From NCBI GenBank assembly GCA_949383255.1, contig CASJPF010000003.1, forward strand, positions 1-64,000: DNA of 64,000 nt, in the 5' to 3' direction. A program made the translations under genes and the position numbers. Below, piece by piece: positions 17,374 to 26,916 of the stretch; the stretch's first letter is position 1; each line of letters starts with the position of its first letter. This DNA comes from Lachnospiraceae bacterium. GTDB taxonomy: Bacteria; Bacillota; Clostridia; Lachnospirales; Lachnospiraceae. Below the pieces are notes generated by a model, which saw only the letters and a program-made list of their open reading frames with translations, searched no databases and had not been told where the DNA came from.

Positions 17374-19872
17374 ATGACAGGGAAGACAAAATTTATATCC
17401 ATAAAAGTAAAGCTCTTGGGGATTATCCTGCCTGTGATTATCGTTATTATGACAGTTCTCACAGGGTTGTCTTATTATGTATCAAAAAATGTAATTCAGT
17501 CGAATGCACATGATTTGTTACAGACATCAGTGGAGAGCCAAGCTTCTGAGATGGAGGCATGGCTGGAGAGGAATCTTGTGTCTGCCGGTGTCGCAAAACA
17601 GGCTGTTGAGGAAATGGAGTTTGATGATGCGCAGTTACAGGATTTTTTAGATTCTTATTACAATTATGACAATAACTATTCTGAGGGATTTTATATTGCA
17701 GATATGGACGGAACGCTTCTTCGGGCAAAGCCTGTGAAAAGTGTCGCGCTAAGAGAGCCAGACGCAGAGGGAAATTATTTAAATAATGGAAATTTTGCGG
17801 TTGCGGAGAGCCTGACAGACGATAGGGATTGGATGTTTTTAACGGCATTGGAAGGTGAGGCACAAGCACAGATTCAGGAAAACGAGGTTTCTTTTGACAT
17901 CACCAATGAGGGGACAGTGGATTACAGTGTACAGTTTGTGCAGCCGAATGTTCCTGTGAAAAAGGACGCAGTGTATACAGTCCGTTTTGACGCCTATGCG
18001 GATGCGGATCGGACAATGAAAGTCAGTGTCACAGCGCCAGATAGGGAATATAAGCGCTATCTTGAGGATACTGTTGTTTCTCTGACCACGGAAAAGCAGA
18101 CATATTCTTATGAGTTTACTATGACAGATTATGATGATGCGAATGCACGCATGGAATTTAATCTTGGTGCGGCGGGTTCGACAGCAGGTGTGAAGGTTGG
18201 CAACGTGTCGATTGTCATGAGTAAACAGCCACGTTCTACAGAAAATATTGAGAGTGTGTCAAAGACAGATGTGACGCAGACAGAGTGGTTCCGTGATGGA
18301 CTGACTCGGGTGAATGTGGGATTTACCAACGCTTATACAAATGAAAATGGAATACCAGTCATCAGTGCCTGTGGGATGTTGCGTACAGCATCAAACAATG
18401 TACGTGTTATCTCGATGGATTTGTCATTGGATAAGGTTAGTGTCTATGTCAATAGTTTTGTAAAGATGGAGAACGCCGAAGCGTTTTTGGTAAATGCAAA
18501 TGATAATACAATTCTTGCGTCGCGCGATAAAACAATGATTTCCAAGAAAATGGACGAGGTGGACAATGTTTTTATAAAAGATATTGCAGCTAAAATTTCT
18601 CAGGGGGAGATGGAACTGACAGAAATAGATGGAAACATTACTGTTTTTCAAGAAATTTCGGGTACGGATTGGGTGCTGGTATCCTATGTTCCAGCGGCTA
18701 TCGTATATCGTGATTTAAATGGTATTAGAAATATTATGATTCTTTTTGGTGTTGCTTCTGTGTTGGCGTTAACTATATTGATTGAACGAATTATCCATGT
18801 GGTGATTCATCCAGTGCGTGGTCTAACAGAAGTAATTAGGAATATGACAGGAGGTAACTTTACTTCTTACAATGCTGTGAAAAGCAGTGATGAAATTGGC
18901 GTGATGAGTCGGTGTGTTGAACAGTTTATTGTCACAATGCGTGGTATGATTGCCTCCATAGATAATGTATCACACACACTGCACGCTCAGGCGGATAATA
19001 GCAAGAATGTGTCCAGTCAGATGTTTGATGCATCAAAAAATCAGAATCAATCAATGAAGGATTTAAACACAACAGTCGAACAGCTTTCTATCTCCGTCAA
19101 TGAAATTGCACAGAGCGCAACAACACTGGCTTCTCTTGTGGCAGAGACCAAGGAGGACGGTGATGGCATGAATGGCAGGATGAAGGAGACCGTCAGCATT
19201 TCTCAGAAGGGGAAAGAGGTTATGCAAGGTGTGGATATGGCCATGCAAAGCATTGATAATTCTGTGCGTCAATTGCAGCGTGCAATTGATGAGGTAGGAA
19301 ATGTGTCAGGTGAAATTACCAATATTACAAGAGTAATTGGCGATATTGCAGATGAGACCAATCTGTTGTCGCTAAACGCTTCCATTGAGGCAGCGCGCGC
19401 GGGCACAGCAGGAAAAGGATTCACTGTGGTAGCGTTGGAAATTGGCAAACTGGCGCAGACAAGCATGGAGTCAGTGAAACATATTGATAAGCTTGTTTTA
19501 GAGATACAAGCACTAATTGGAGATGTTATCGAGCAGGCAAACGACAGTGTGGGGAATATTAACAACAGTAGTGCATTGATTGGAAATGCGGTGACAACAT
19601 ATGACACAATTTTTGAGAATATTGTCGTGGTTGGAGAACTGACACAGCAGATGATACAGAAGGTGGAGCAGGTAGAGGATGTCGCGCGAAATGTAGCAGC
19701 AATCTCGGAGGAGCAAGCAGCAAGTTCACAGGAAATACTTGGCTCATCGGATATTTTGGTAGAACAGGCGGATAATCTGATGACTAATAGTGAGATTGTG
19801 GCAAAGGAATCCGAGGAGCTAACCACATCAGCTGAGGCGTTGGAGTCACAAATTCGGATGTTTCAAGTATAG
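17374..19872 (+). CDS. Methyl-accepting chemotaxis protein with a CBM4/9-like module inside its dCache sensor
   Basis: 832 residues. Membrane helix 1 is at about 10-33. The extracellular sensor begins as a dCache domain (about 35-126, [12 protein letters not shown]) and resumes at about 283-450 ([12 protein letters not shown] ... [13 protein letters not shown]). Between them (about 127-282) sits an inserted jelly-roll-like module starting [13 protein letters not shown]. It closely matches the first carbohydrate-binding module of the GH16 protein encoded next; both share [13 protein letters not shown] and EFNLG in the same order. Membrane helix 2 (about 452-472), HAMP and the signalling hairpin with tip sequence [18 protein letters not shown] complete the receptor. 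It probably steers swimming toward beta-glucan or its fragments; the ligand is inferred. Confidence 0.9.
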   Translation: MTGKTKFISIKVKLLGIILPVIIVIMTVLTGLSYYVSKNVIQSNAHDLLQTSVESQASEMEAWLERNLVSAGVAKQAVEEMEFDDAQLQDFLDSYYNYDNNYSEGFYIADMDGTLLRAKPVKSVALREPDAEGNYLNNGNFAVAESLTDDRDWMFLTALEGEAQAQIQENEVSFDITNEGTVDYSVQFVQPNVPVKKDAVYTVRFDAYADADRTMKVSVTAPDREYKRYLEDTVVSLTTEKQTYSYEFTMTDYDDANARMEFNLGAAGSTAGVKVGNVSIVMSKQPRSTENIESVSKTDVTQTEWFRDGLTRVNVGFTNAYTNENGIPVISACGMLRTASNNVRVISMDLSLDKVSVYVNSFVKMENAEAFLVNANDNTILASRDKTMISKKMDEVDNVFIKDIAAKISQGEMELTEIDGNITVFQEISGTDWVLVSYVPAAIVYRDLNGIRNIMILFGVASVLALTILIERIIHVVIHPVRGLTEVIRNMTGGNFTSYNAVKSSDEIGVMSRCVEQFIVTMRGMIASIDNVSHTLHAQADNSKNVSSQMFDASKNQNQSMKDLNTTVEQLSISVNEIAQSATTLASLVAETKEDGDGMNGRMKETVSISQKGKEVMQGVDMAMQSIDNSVRQLQRAIDEVGNVSGEITNITRVIGDIADETNLLSLNASIEAARAGTAGKGFTVVALEIGKLAQTSMESVKHIDKLVLEIQALIGDVIEQANDSVGNINNSSALIGNAVTTYDTIFENIVVVGELTQQMIQKVEQVEDVARNVAAISEEQAASSQEILGSSDILVEQADNLMTNSEIVAKESEELTTSAEALESQIRMFQV

Positions 19873-19917
19873 TGCCTTGTAGGAAGCTGTATCAGTTATT
19901 TTTCTACAACGCCTAAA

Positions 19918-19939
19918 AGACTTTCAGAGTCTATTTTTT
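19918..19939 (+). terminator. Weak intrinsic terminator after the chemoreceptor
   Basis: AGACT-ttcag-AGTCT followed by ATTTTTT. The stem is only 5 bp but the T run is good; partial termination before the glucanase gene is likely. Confidence 0.5.
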
Positions 19940-20029
19940 CAAAAGAAGGAGGTGGAAAAACAAAAGTCTGCAAGGTAACTGTAAACAAGCAGTTTTTTAA
20001 TGAGCTGCCCTATAATCTAAGAAAGGAAA

Positions 20030-23000
20030 ATGCAGGTGAAAAAGAAAGTACATAGGTCAATAAAGACATTGATTCTAACAGTTGTATTTGTACTTCTCGT
20101 GGGAGGAGGAGGGATAGCCACCTGGGCGGAAAACAATATCTCTATTAATATCTCCAGCCATACAATCAATATTGGTGACGAGGAGAATCCGTTGATACTC
20201 TGGATCAATAATTTGCCAGAAGGCAAAAAGACCAAATGGGTCTCTTGGAATGAAAATATAGCAACTGTGGATCAAGAAGGGGAAAAAGGTGTAGTGACAG
20301 CACTTCGCAAAGGAAAAACCATTATTTCATCAGGAATTGGTTTTCCGCGCGAGACATGTCTTGTCACGGTGGTGGAACCAAGTATTAAACTAAATAAAAC
20401 ATCGGCTGTTATTTATTGTGCGCCAACGAAAGAGAATACAAAAGCTGTTTCTAGTGGTGATACAATACAGTTGAAGGCGACGGTAAAGGGCGCGGATAAA
20501 AATACACTGTGGAGTAGTAGCAACAAGGCAGTTGCCACTGTGGATACAACAGGAAAAGTGACTTCTGTTTCCGCAGGAACGGCGAATATTACCGCGACGG
20601 CAAATGGAAAATCAACCGTTTGCAAAGTGACTGTGAAGGATAATGCGCTCTCGCTCAACCTTAATGAAATGCAATTAAGCACAAAAGGTACAGGAAGTTC
20701 TATAAAACTTGTTCCAGTGATTGTCGGTGCAACTAAAAAAGTGACATGGACAACATCAGATGCAACGATTGCAACCGTAAAGGGGGGTAAGGTCACAGGA
20801 AAGAAAACTGGAGAGGCAGATATCACTGCGACAGCAAACGGTGTTTCAGCAAAATGCCATGTCAAGGTAGAGGAAGGCTTAATCTCTATTAATGAGGAGC
20901 ATGTGCAGCTTTATATGACAAAAAATAATACTGCTGAGACAAAGCAATTGAAAACAAACGCCTCAAAAACGGATACTGTTGTGTGGAGTAGCAGCGATGA
21001 GAAGATTGCGACAGTGGACAGTAAAGGTATGGTGTTGGCAAAGGGTGCAGGAACTGCTATAATTACTGCAGTATGCGATGGCAAAGCAGATACCTGTATG
21101 GTCAAAGTGACAGATACAGCAACATCAATTGCGGAGAGAATTGTTCATTTAAAGACAAAAGGTACTGCAAAGACTTATACATTGGATTGTCGCGTAACAG
21201 GACGAAAAAATGCTGTAAAATGGAAAAGTTCTGATACAAAAGTGGCTTCTATAAGCAAGGGAAAGATTACAGCAAAGAAGCCTGGAACTGCGATTATTAC
21301 AGCGGAGGCAAACGGCGTCACGGATAAGGTTCTTGTGACAGTACAAGAATTTACACCCTCCATAACCTTAAATCAAAGTGAGTATATGCTTTACACAAAG
21401 GGAAAAGGAAATACAGTTACAATAAAGGCAGTTGTGGATGGAACAAATAAAAAGGTAGTATGGGACAGCAGTAACAGAGATGTTGCAGAAGTAAATGCAA
21501 AGGGCAAAGTCACTGCAAAAAAAGCGGGTAGGACTCTAATAACAGCAAAGGCAAATGATGTGACTGCCAAGTGTTGGGTTCGCGTGAAAGAATCTAAAGT
21601 AACGCTTGAGAAGAAGTATTATTTGTTAAACGTTGGTGATACAGAAGTATTAGCGGCGGATGTTATCGGTGCAAGTCAATCCATAACATACAAGTCATCA
21701 AACACCAAAGCAGTTGGGATTAAAAAGGGTGTTATTACAGCCAAAAAGGATGGAAGTGCTACAATCACTGTGACAGCAAATGGTATTAAAGAAGAATGTT
21801 ACGTTGTGGTGACAGATTGCAAAGAACATGATTGGAAATTGGCAGAAGGTGCGGAGAAAGAGAAGGAAGATATTGTGGCGACTTGTGAGGAAAGAGGACT
21901 TACCACATATATCTGTACCAAATGTAACGGAAAAAAACAGGAAATTGTCGAGCCGTTAGGACATCAGTTTGGGAGGTGGACAGTGACAGTTAAGGCGACA
22001 GAAAATGCAGCAGGTTTGGAAAGACAGATTTGTAAACGATGTGATGTAGAGAATACCAGAAGTATCCCTGCAAAAGGGAAAAGCGATATTGCGGAGGCAT
22101 ATAAGCTTGTCTGGGAAGATGAATTTGACGGGGATAAACTCAATCTCAATGACTGGAATTTTGAGTACCATGAACCCGGCTGGGTGAATGCAGAGTTACA
22201 AGAGTATGTGGATTCTGAGAAAAATACTTATGTCAAAGATGGAAAACTTTACATTCAGGCACTAAAAGAAATAAGAGACGGAAAAGCCTATTACACATCA
22301 GGAAGAATTAACACAAAAGGAAAGAAGAATTATCAGTATGGAAGATTTGAAGTAAGAGCAAAAGTTCCAAGCGGAAAAGGATTTTTGCCTGCCTTTTGGA
22401 TGATGCCAGAAGATGAAAGTTATTATGGACAGTGGCCAAAGTGTGGTGAGATTGATGTGATGGAGGTTCATGGAAGTGCGCTTTCCACAACATATGGAAC
22501 CCTTCATTTCGGGGAACCACATACACAGAAGCAAGGCAGTTATACCTTGGCAGAAGAACAGCCAAATTTTGGACAGGATTTCCATATCTTTGCGTGTGAG
22601 TGGGATCCTGACGAGTTTCGATTCTATGTGGATGATGTACTGTTTTATACAGTCAACGATTGGTTTACCCAAAAACCTGGATTTGGGAAAGTAGCTTATC
22701 CTGCACCATATGACCAGCCATTTTATATGATACTGAATTTGGCTGTCGGCGGTAGTTGGGTAGGATACCCAGATGAGGACGATAAGTTTGAAGAAAATGC
22801 ACAGTTTGTTATTGATTATGTTCGGGTATATCAAAAAGATAATTATGATACAGACGTCGACAAGCCAGAAAATGAAGTAAAGCTTAGAGATCCAGACGAG
22901 ACAGGAAATTATATTGTCAATGGCGATTTTGCAAAAGTGGAGGATTTAACCAAGGAAGACTCCAACTGGCAGATACTTTTTGCTAATGGCGGCGCTGCAA

Positions 23001-25852
23001 CAGCAGAAATATTTGATAATGCATTGCATATTACATCAACAAATGCTGGCACAGTAAACTATGGCGTGCAGGTAGTGCAGGCAAATCTGCCAATGGAAAA
23101 TGGTGCAAAGTATAAGCTTACTTATGATGCGTATGCAGAGGAAGCACGCACTATGATTACGGGAATATCCGCTCCTGATAGGGGATATATCCGCTACTTG
23201 GAGGATAAAACAGTAAATTTGACCACCGAGAAACAGACATATGAACATATTTTTGATATGACTGCGGACAGTGATGCAAATGGCAGAGTAGAATTTAATC
23301 TTGGAAATCAAGGTTCGATTGCGAAAGTTCATATTAGCAATGTGAGACTAGCGAAGGAAGGCGATGCTGAAAAAGAGGAAAAAGGCGTTTTACCTGATGG
23401 CAATTATGTTTATAATGGACAATTTAATGAAGGCAATGAGCCAGGAAGACTGCGCCTTGCGTATTGGGATTGGGATATTAGACAATGTAAAGGTGCAAGT
23501 GTATCCGTTACAAATGACAGCATACGCGAATTAAAGGTTGTTGTGCCAGAGTCTGTAAATGGGCTGGACAATGTATCTGTATATCAAGAGGACATTGCGA
23601 TTTCTGGCAAAAAGAAATATATTCTCAGTTTTGATGCCTATGCAGATGGAAATAAGACCATACAAACAACTGTGGCAGGAAAAACTTTTGACAGTGCATT
23701 GACAACAGATAAAACAAGCTATAAATACGAGTTTGAGACACCAGCGGATTTGAGTGGAAGCGAGATTTGCTTCTTACTTGGAAATGCAGGTACAACATAT
23801 ATTGACAATGTGTGTGTCCGGGAAGATTGTATGATTGTCAATGGAGACTTTTCTAACGGATTACTGGGTTATGAAGTATATGTGAATGACGCGGCAAAAG
23901 TTCCGGACTATATCGTAGATTCGTTAAATGAAAAAGATGCATTTTCTATGGATATTACGGACACAGGTGATCAGGATTGGTATATTCAATTAAAACAGAG
24001 TGGCATTAAGCTTGAAAAAGACAAGTGGTATAAATTCTCATTTGATGCCAAGTCAACAGTAGACAGAGAGATTATGTATGCGCTGCAAAGAGATGGCACA
24101 AGTGATGATAACTGGACACCTTACTCTGGGCAGCCAAAGGCGGCGTTGACAGCAGGATTCCAGACATTTGAAAAAGTATTTCAAATGAAATCAGATACAG
24201 ATGCAAATACAATTCTTAGTATCTCTATGGGAGCTGTTGGTGGAAAACAAATTGCGCAAAAACACACAATTGTAATTGATAATATTAATTTGGAAGAGAC
24301 AGAAGCTCAGGAGGAGCCAGTAGAACCACCAGTAGAGCCAGGAGAGAATATGATTCAGAATGGTGACTTTGAAGCGAGTGATGCGCACTGGGTAAATGCA
24401 GTGACACCTCCAGGTGAAGCTGAGGTAAGTTTTGCAGAGGGGAAAGCAGTTTATCATATATCCAATGTTGGAACAGAGGATTGGAATGTACAGTTAAAAC
24501 ATGCTGAGCTTTTAACACTGGAACAAGGTGCATCTTATCAAGTTCAAGTGAGGATAAAGTCTACTGAGTCAAGAACAGTAAAATATGCGTTCTTAAATCC
24601 GGCATATGATTGGTATGGGGGAGAAGATCTTATATTAAGTGCCAATGAGGAAAAAGAAGTGGATTTTACATTAAATGTAGAAAAGCCTACAGATAATGAG
24701 ATTACATTTGTTATCTCAATGGGGCAGATTAAAGATAACGAGACCCAAGAATTTATTCCTACACCAGCATCAACAATTGAAATTGATGATATTCGTGTTG
24801 TGAAAATCAGCGGAGGTGGAGATACGCCAGAGAATCCAGACGAGCCTATAACAGAGAATATGATTCAAAATGGCGATTTTGCAAATGAGAAGGAAAACTG
24901 GACAGATTATGTGGATAGCGCAGCGACAGCAACAACTGATTTTATACAAAATAAAGCGCGATATGAAATCACGAAAGCTGGAACCGCAGACTGGAATGTG
25001 CAGTTAAAACAGGAAGGGCTTACAATGGAAGCAGGCGCATCATACAAACTAGAAATGAAAATAGGAGCTTCCATAGACAGAGATGTGAAAGTGGCATTTA
25101 TGGGAGCAGGTGATGCATGGCATGGAGGAACAGATATTCGTCTGACAAAAGATAAGTTAAAGTCTGTAAGCCGTATTATTAAACTGGAAGACAAAGAGAT
25201 CACAGGAACAATAGCATTCCAGATTTCGCTAGGTCAGCCAGACGGCGCTGAACTTGCAGCACATGCAATAGAGATCTCAGATATTCGTCTCACAAAGGTT
25301 GAGAGTGGAGCAGATGCAGGTGAGGAGACAGAGACAGACCAAATTATTACCCCGCCAGAGAATAAGGAAGGAGAATCCAATCCAGAAGATACCAACATGC
25401 AAGACAAAAAGCTAGATTCCGAGGAGGATTCTAATTTAGAAACAGATACAACAAGTGATGCGGAGGAATCAGAGTCTGCTACGCAAGAAGAAGAGACAGA
25501 ATCTACAACAGAAGAACCTTCAGAGACAGAAGAGACAGAATCTACAACAGAAGAACCTTCAGAGACAGAAGAGACAGAATCTACAACAGAAGAAGTAGAG
25601 AGTACAGAAGAATCTTCAGAGACAGAAGAGACAGAATCTACAACAGAAGAACCTTCAGAGACAGAGGAAACAGAATCTACAGAAGAATCTTTGGAGACAG
25701 AAGAATCAGAGAATACAGAAGAATCTTTAGAGACAGAAGAGATAGAATCTACAACAGAAGAAGAATCTTTGGAGACAGAAGAATCAGAGAACACAGAAAA
25801 AACTTCAGAGATAGAAGAATCAAAGCGTACAAAAGAATCTTCAAACAAATAA
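20030..25852 (+). CDS. Secreted multidomain GH16 endo-beta-glucanase with BIG2 array and five CBM4/9-like modules
   Basis: 1940 residues. A signal peptide (about 1-33) is followed by seven BIG2-type Ig-like domains (about 34-595). A short Cys-rich region with CxxC pairs (about 600-685) precedes a GH16 catalytic domain (about 691-937) with the retaining motif EIDVME (E807 nucleophile, D809, E812 acid/base). Five CBM4/9-like domains follow (about 953-1105, 1124-1264, 1267-1424, 1439-1594, 1609-1757; several begin with NGDF), then an acidic Glu/Thr/Ser repeat tail. GH16 with such CBMs usually means laminarinase or lichenase. No LPxTG or other anchor is visible at the C-terminus. AAGGAAA lies just before the ATG. 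It supplies oligosaccharides to the importer and phosphorylases upstream. Confidence 0.93.
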   Translation: MQVKKKVHRSIKTLILTVVFVLLVGGGGIATWAENNISINISSHTINIGDEENPLILWINNLPEGKKTKWVSWNENIATVDQEGEKGVVTALRKGKTIISSGIGFPRETCLVTVVEPSIKLNKTSAVIYCAPTKENTKAVSSGDTIQLKATVKGADKNTLWSSSNKAVATVDTTGKVTSVSAGTANITATANGKSTVCKVTVKDNALSLNLNEMQLSTKGTGSSIKLVPVIVGATKKVTWTTSDATIATVKGGKVTGKKTGEADITATANGVSAKCHVKVEEGLISINEEHVQLYMTKNNTAETKQLKTNASKTDTVVWSSSDEKIATVDSKGMVLAKGAGTAIITAVCDGKADTCMVKVTDTATSIAERIVHLKTKGTAKTYTLDCRVTGRKNAVKWKSSDTKVASISKGKITAKKPGTAIITAEANGVTDKVLVTVQEFTPSITLNQSEYMLYTKGKGNTVTIKAVVDGTNKKVVWDSSNRDVAEVNAKGKVTAKKAGRTLITAKANDVTAKCWVRVKESKVTLEKKYYLLNVGDTEVLAADVIGASQSITYKSSNTKAVGIKKGVITAKKDGSATITVTANGIKEECYVVVTDCKEHDWKLAEGAEKEKEDIVATCEERGLTTYICTKCNGKKQEIVEPLGHQFGRWTVTVKATENAAGLERQICKRCDVENTRSIPAKGKSDIAEAYKLVWEDEFDGDKLNLNDWNFEYHEPGWVNAELQEYVDSEKNTYVKDGKLYIQALKEIRDGKAYYTSGRINTKGKKNYQYGRFEVRAKVPSGKGFLPAFWMMPEDESYYGQWPKCGEIDVMEVHGSALSTTYGTLHFGEPHTQKQGSYTLAEEQPNFGQDFHIFACEWDPDEFRFYVDDVLFYTVNDWFTQKPGFGKVAYPAPYDQPFYMILNLAVGGSWVGYPDEDDKFEENAQFVIDYVRVYQKDNYDTDVDKPENEVKLRDPDETGNYIVNGDFAKVEDLTKEDSNWQILFANGGAATAEIFDNALHITSTNAGTVNYGVQVVQANLPMENGAKYKLTYDAYAEEARTMITGISAPDRGYIRYLEDKTVNLTTEKQTYEHIFDMTADSDANGRVEFNLGNQGSIAKVHISNVRLAKEGDAEKEEKGVLPDGNYVYNGQFNEGNEPGRLRLAYWDWDIRQCKGASVSVTNDSIRELKVVVPESVNGLDNVSVYQEDIAISGKKKYILSFDAYADGNKTIQTTVAGKTFDSALTTDKTSYKYEFETPADLSGSEICFLLGNAGTTYIDNVCVREDCMIVNGDFSNGLLGYEVYVNDAAKVPDYIVDSLNEKDAFSMDITDTGDQDWYIQLKQSGIKLEKDKWYKFSFDAKSTVDREIMYALQRDGTSDDNWTPYSGQPKAALTAGFQTFEKVFQMKSDTDANTILSISMGAVGGKQIAQKHTIVIDNINLEETEAQEEPVEPPVEPGENMIQNGDFEASDAHWVNAVTPPGEAEVSFAEGKAVYHISNVGTEDWNVQLKHAELLTLEQGASYQVQVRIKSTESRTVKYAFLNPAYDWYGGEDLILSANEEKEVDFTLNVEKPTDNEITFVISMGQIKDNETQEFIPTPASTIEIDDIRVVKISGGGDTPENPDEPITENMIQNGDFANEKENWTDYVDSAATATTDFIQNKARYEITKAGTADWNVQLKQEGLTMEAGASYKLEMKIGASIDRDVKVAFMGAGDAWHGGTDIRLTKDKLKSVSRIIKLEDKEITGTIAFQISLGQPDGAELAAHAIEISDIRLTKVESGADAGEETETDQIITPPENKEGESNPEDTNMQDKKLDSEEDSNLETDTTSDAEESESATQEEETESTTEEPSETEETESTTEEPSETEETESTTEEVESTEESSETEETESTTEEPSETEETESTEESLETEESENTEESLETEEIESTTEEESLETEESENTEKTSEIEESKRTKESSNK
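25485..25800 (+). repeat. Tandem 36-39 base repeats coding an acidic Thr/Glu/Ser tail
   Basis: Units such as GAGACAGAAGAGACAGAATC followed by TACAACAGAAGAACCTTCA recur about eight times with slight decay, coding ETEETESTTEEPS-like blocks. Such in-frame tandem repeats can change in number by slippage, altering the length of the stalk. Confidence 0.85.
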
Positions 25853-25887
25853 AATATAGTATTGTATAAAAATAGTACTCTAAAAGC

Positions 25888-25930
25888 AAAAGACAGTGTA
25901 AAGGCAAAAAGGCTTTTATACTGTCTTTTT
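25888..25930 (+). terminator. Intrinsic terminator of the glucanase gene
   Basis: AAAAGACAGTGTAAAGGC pairs with GCTTTTATACTGTCTTTT around a short A-rich loop and ends in a T run. Strong and well placed, 35 bases after the stop. Confidence 0.85.
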
Positions 25931-26022
25931 ATGCGCAGACCTGCGCAGAGGAAATATGCCACTAACGTGGCGCGCAGGTCGCTAATCGAGTAGGGAAGCC
26001 TTATCTTCCCTACTCGATTAGC
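25931..26022. repeat. Structured intergenic repeat, GAGTAGGG family (copy 3)
   Basis: GACCTGCGC (25938-25946) pairs with GCGCAGGTC (25972-25980) around an inner stem GCCAC-taac-GTGGC. Next comes a perfect 18-bp hairpin, GCTAATCGAGTAGGGAAG (25981-25998) with its complement at 26005-26022. It shares AGGAAATATGCC with the copy at 28129. The best preserved member here. Confidence 0.75.
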
Positions 26023-26064
26023 GTCTGATGATGAAAAAAATTAGTACCTATATTTCTAAAATTA

Positions 26065-26073
26065 TGTTATAAT
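26065..26073 (+). promoter_or_regulatory. Extended -10 promoter for the EFR1 gene
   Basis: TGTTATAAT is an extended -10 element 55 bases before the EFR1 start codon; no good -35 box is seen, as expected for this promoter class. Confidence 0.45.
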
Positions 26074-26127
26074 TAACTTCTATTGTATTATAGAAGATAA
26101 GAGTGAAAAAATCTATTTGGAGATAAA

Positions 26128-26889
26128 ATGTTAGGAATTTATTTTACCGGAACAGGAAATTCTCAATATGTTTTGGAAGTTTTCTTAAAGAAGTATGATA
26201 AGACAGCACATATTTGCACTTTGACAGACAAGGATATAACCCATTACATAAGGAATAGTGAAGAAATAATATTTAGTTATCCTGTACAGTTTAGCAATAT
26301 TCCCAAAATATTAAAAGATTTTGTGGATAAAAACTATGGGTTATGGCAGAAAAAACATATTTTTGTAATTGCCACAATGGGACTGTTTAGTGGAGATGGC
26401 GCTGGTATACTCGCACGTAGATTACAAAAATATGGAGCACAGATTGAAGGTGGCTTGCATCTAAAAATGCCAGATAGCATTGCGGACGAAAGGGCTTTAA
26501 AACGCTCTTTGGAAAGAAATAAAGCGCTAGTTCGGGCAGCAGAACAGAAGATTGACAAGGCAGTGAAAAAGCTAAAATGTGGAGATCCACCACAAGAAGG
26601 AATCGGTTTTCTATCTTATATGGCAGGATTGCTTGGGCAGCGATTATATTTTTATCATAAGACACAGTGTTATTCCGACAGGTTAAAAATAGATACACAA
26701 AAGTGTGTTGGCTGTGGGAAATGTGCAACACAATGCCCAACCCAAAATATCCATATCGAGCAAAATACTGCAAAGGCATCAAATCAGTGTACGATGTGTT
26801 ATCGCTGTGTTAATCTTTGCCCACAACAGGCAATAACACTGTTAGGAAAAAAAGTAGTAGCACAAGGAACGATAGAAAAATACTTATAA
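26128..26889 (+). CDS. EFR1-family ferrodoxin (flavodoxin fold plus two 4Fe-4S clusters)
   Basis: 253 residues. The N-terminus is a flavodoxin-like FMN site (YFTGTGNSQY, residues 5-14). The C-terminus carries two ferredoxin motifs, CVGCGKCATQCP near residue 193 and CTMCYRCVNLCP near residue 221, for two 4Fe-4S clusters. A cytoplasmic electron carrier typical of anaerobic Clostridia; partners unknown. GGAGA precedes the ATG. The NUDIX gene follows 27 bases later and may be co-transcribed. Confidence 0.92.
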   Translation: MLGIYFTGTGNSQYVLEVFLKKYDKTAHICTLTDKDITHYIRNSEEIIFSYPVQFSNIPKILKDFVDKNYGLWQKKHIFVIATMGLFSGDGAGILARRLQKYGAQIEGGLHLKMPDSIADERALKRSLERNKALVRAAEQKIDKAVKKLKCGDPPQEGIGFLSYMAGLLGQRLYFYHKTQCYSDRLKIDTQKCVGCGKCATQCPTQNIHIEQNTAKASNQCTMCYRCVNLCPQQAITLLGKKVVAQGTIEKYL

Positions 26890-26916
26890 AATAAATAAAA
26901 GTAGGAGAGAATTAAA

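Noticed and set aside
19873-20029. Riboswitch or attenuator in the leader of the glucanase gene
   Set aside because: Only a weak terminator and a tiny GTG-started peptide frame of 8 codons are visible; no known riboswitch core was recognised.
25234-25962. Long antisense Ser/Val-rich reading frame opposite the end of the glucanase
   Set aside because: It is the mirror image of the acidic tandem repeat, lacks a ribosome site and runs through the terminator.
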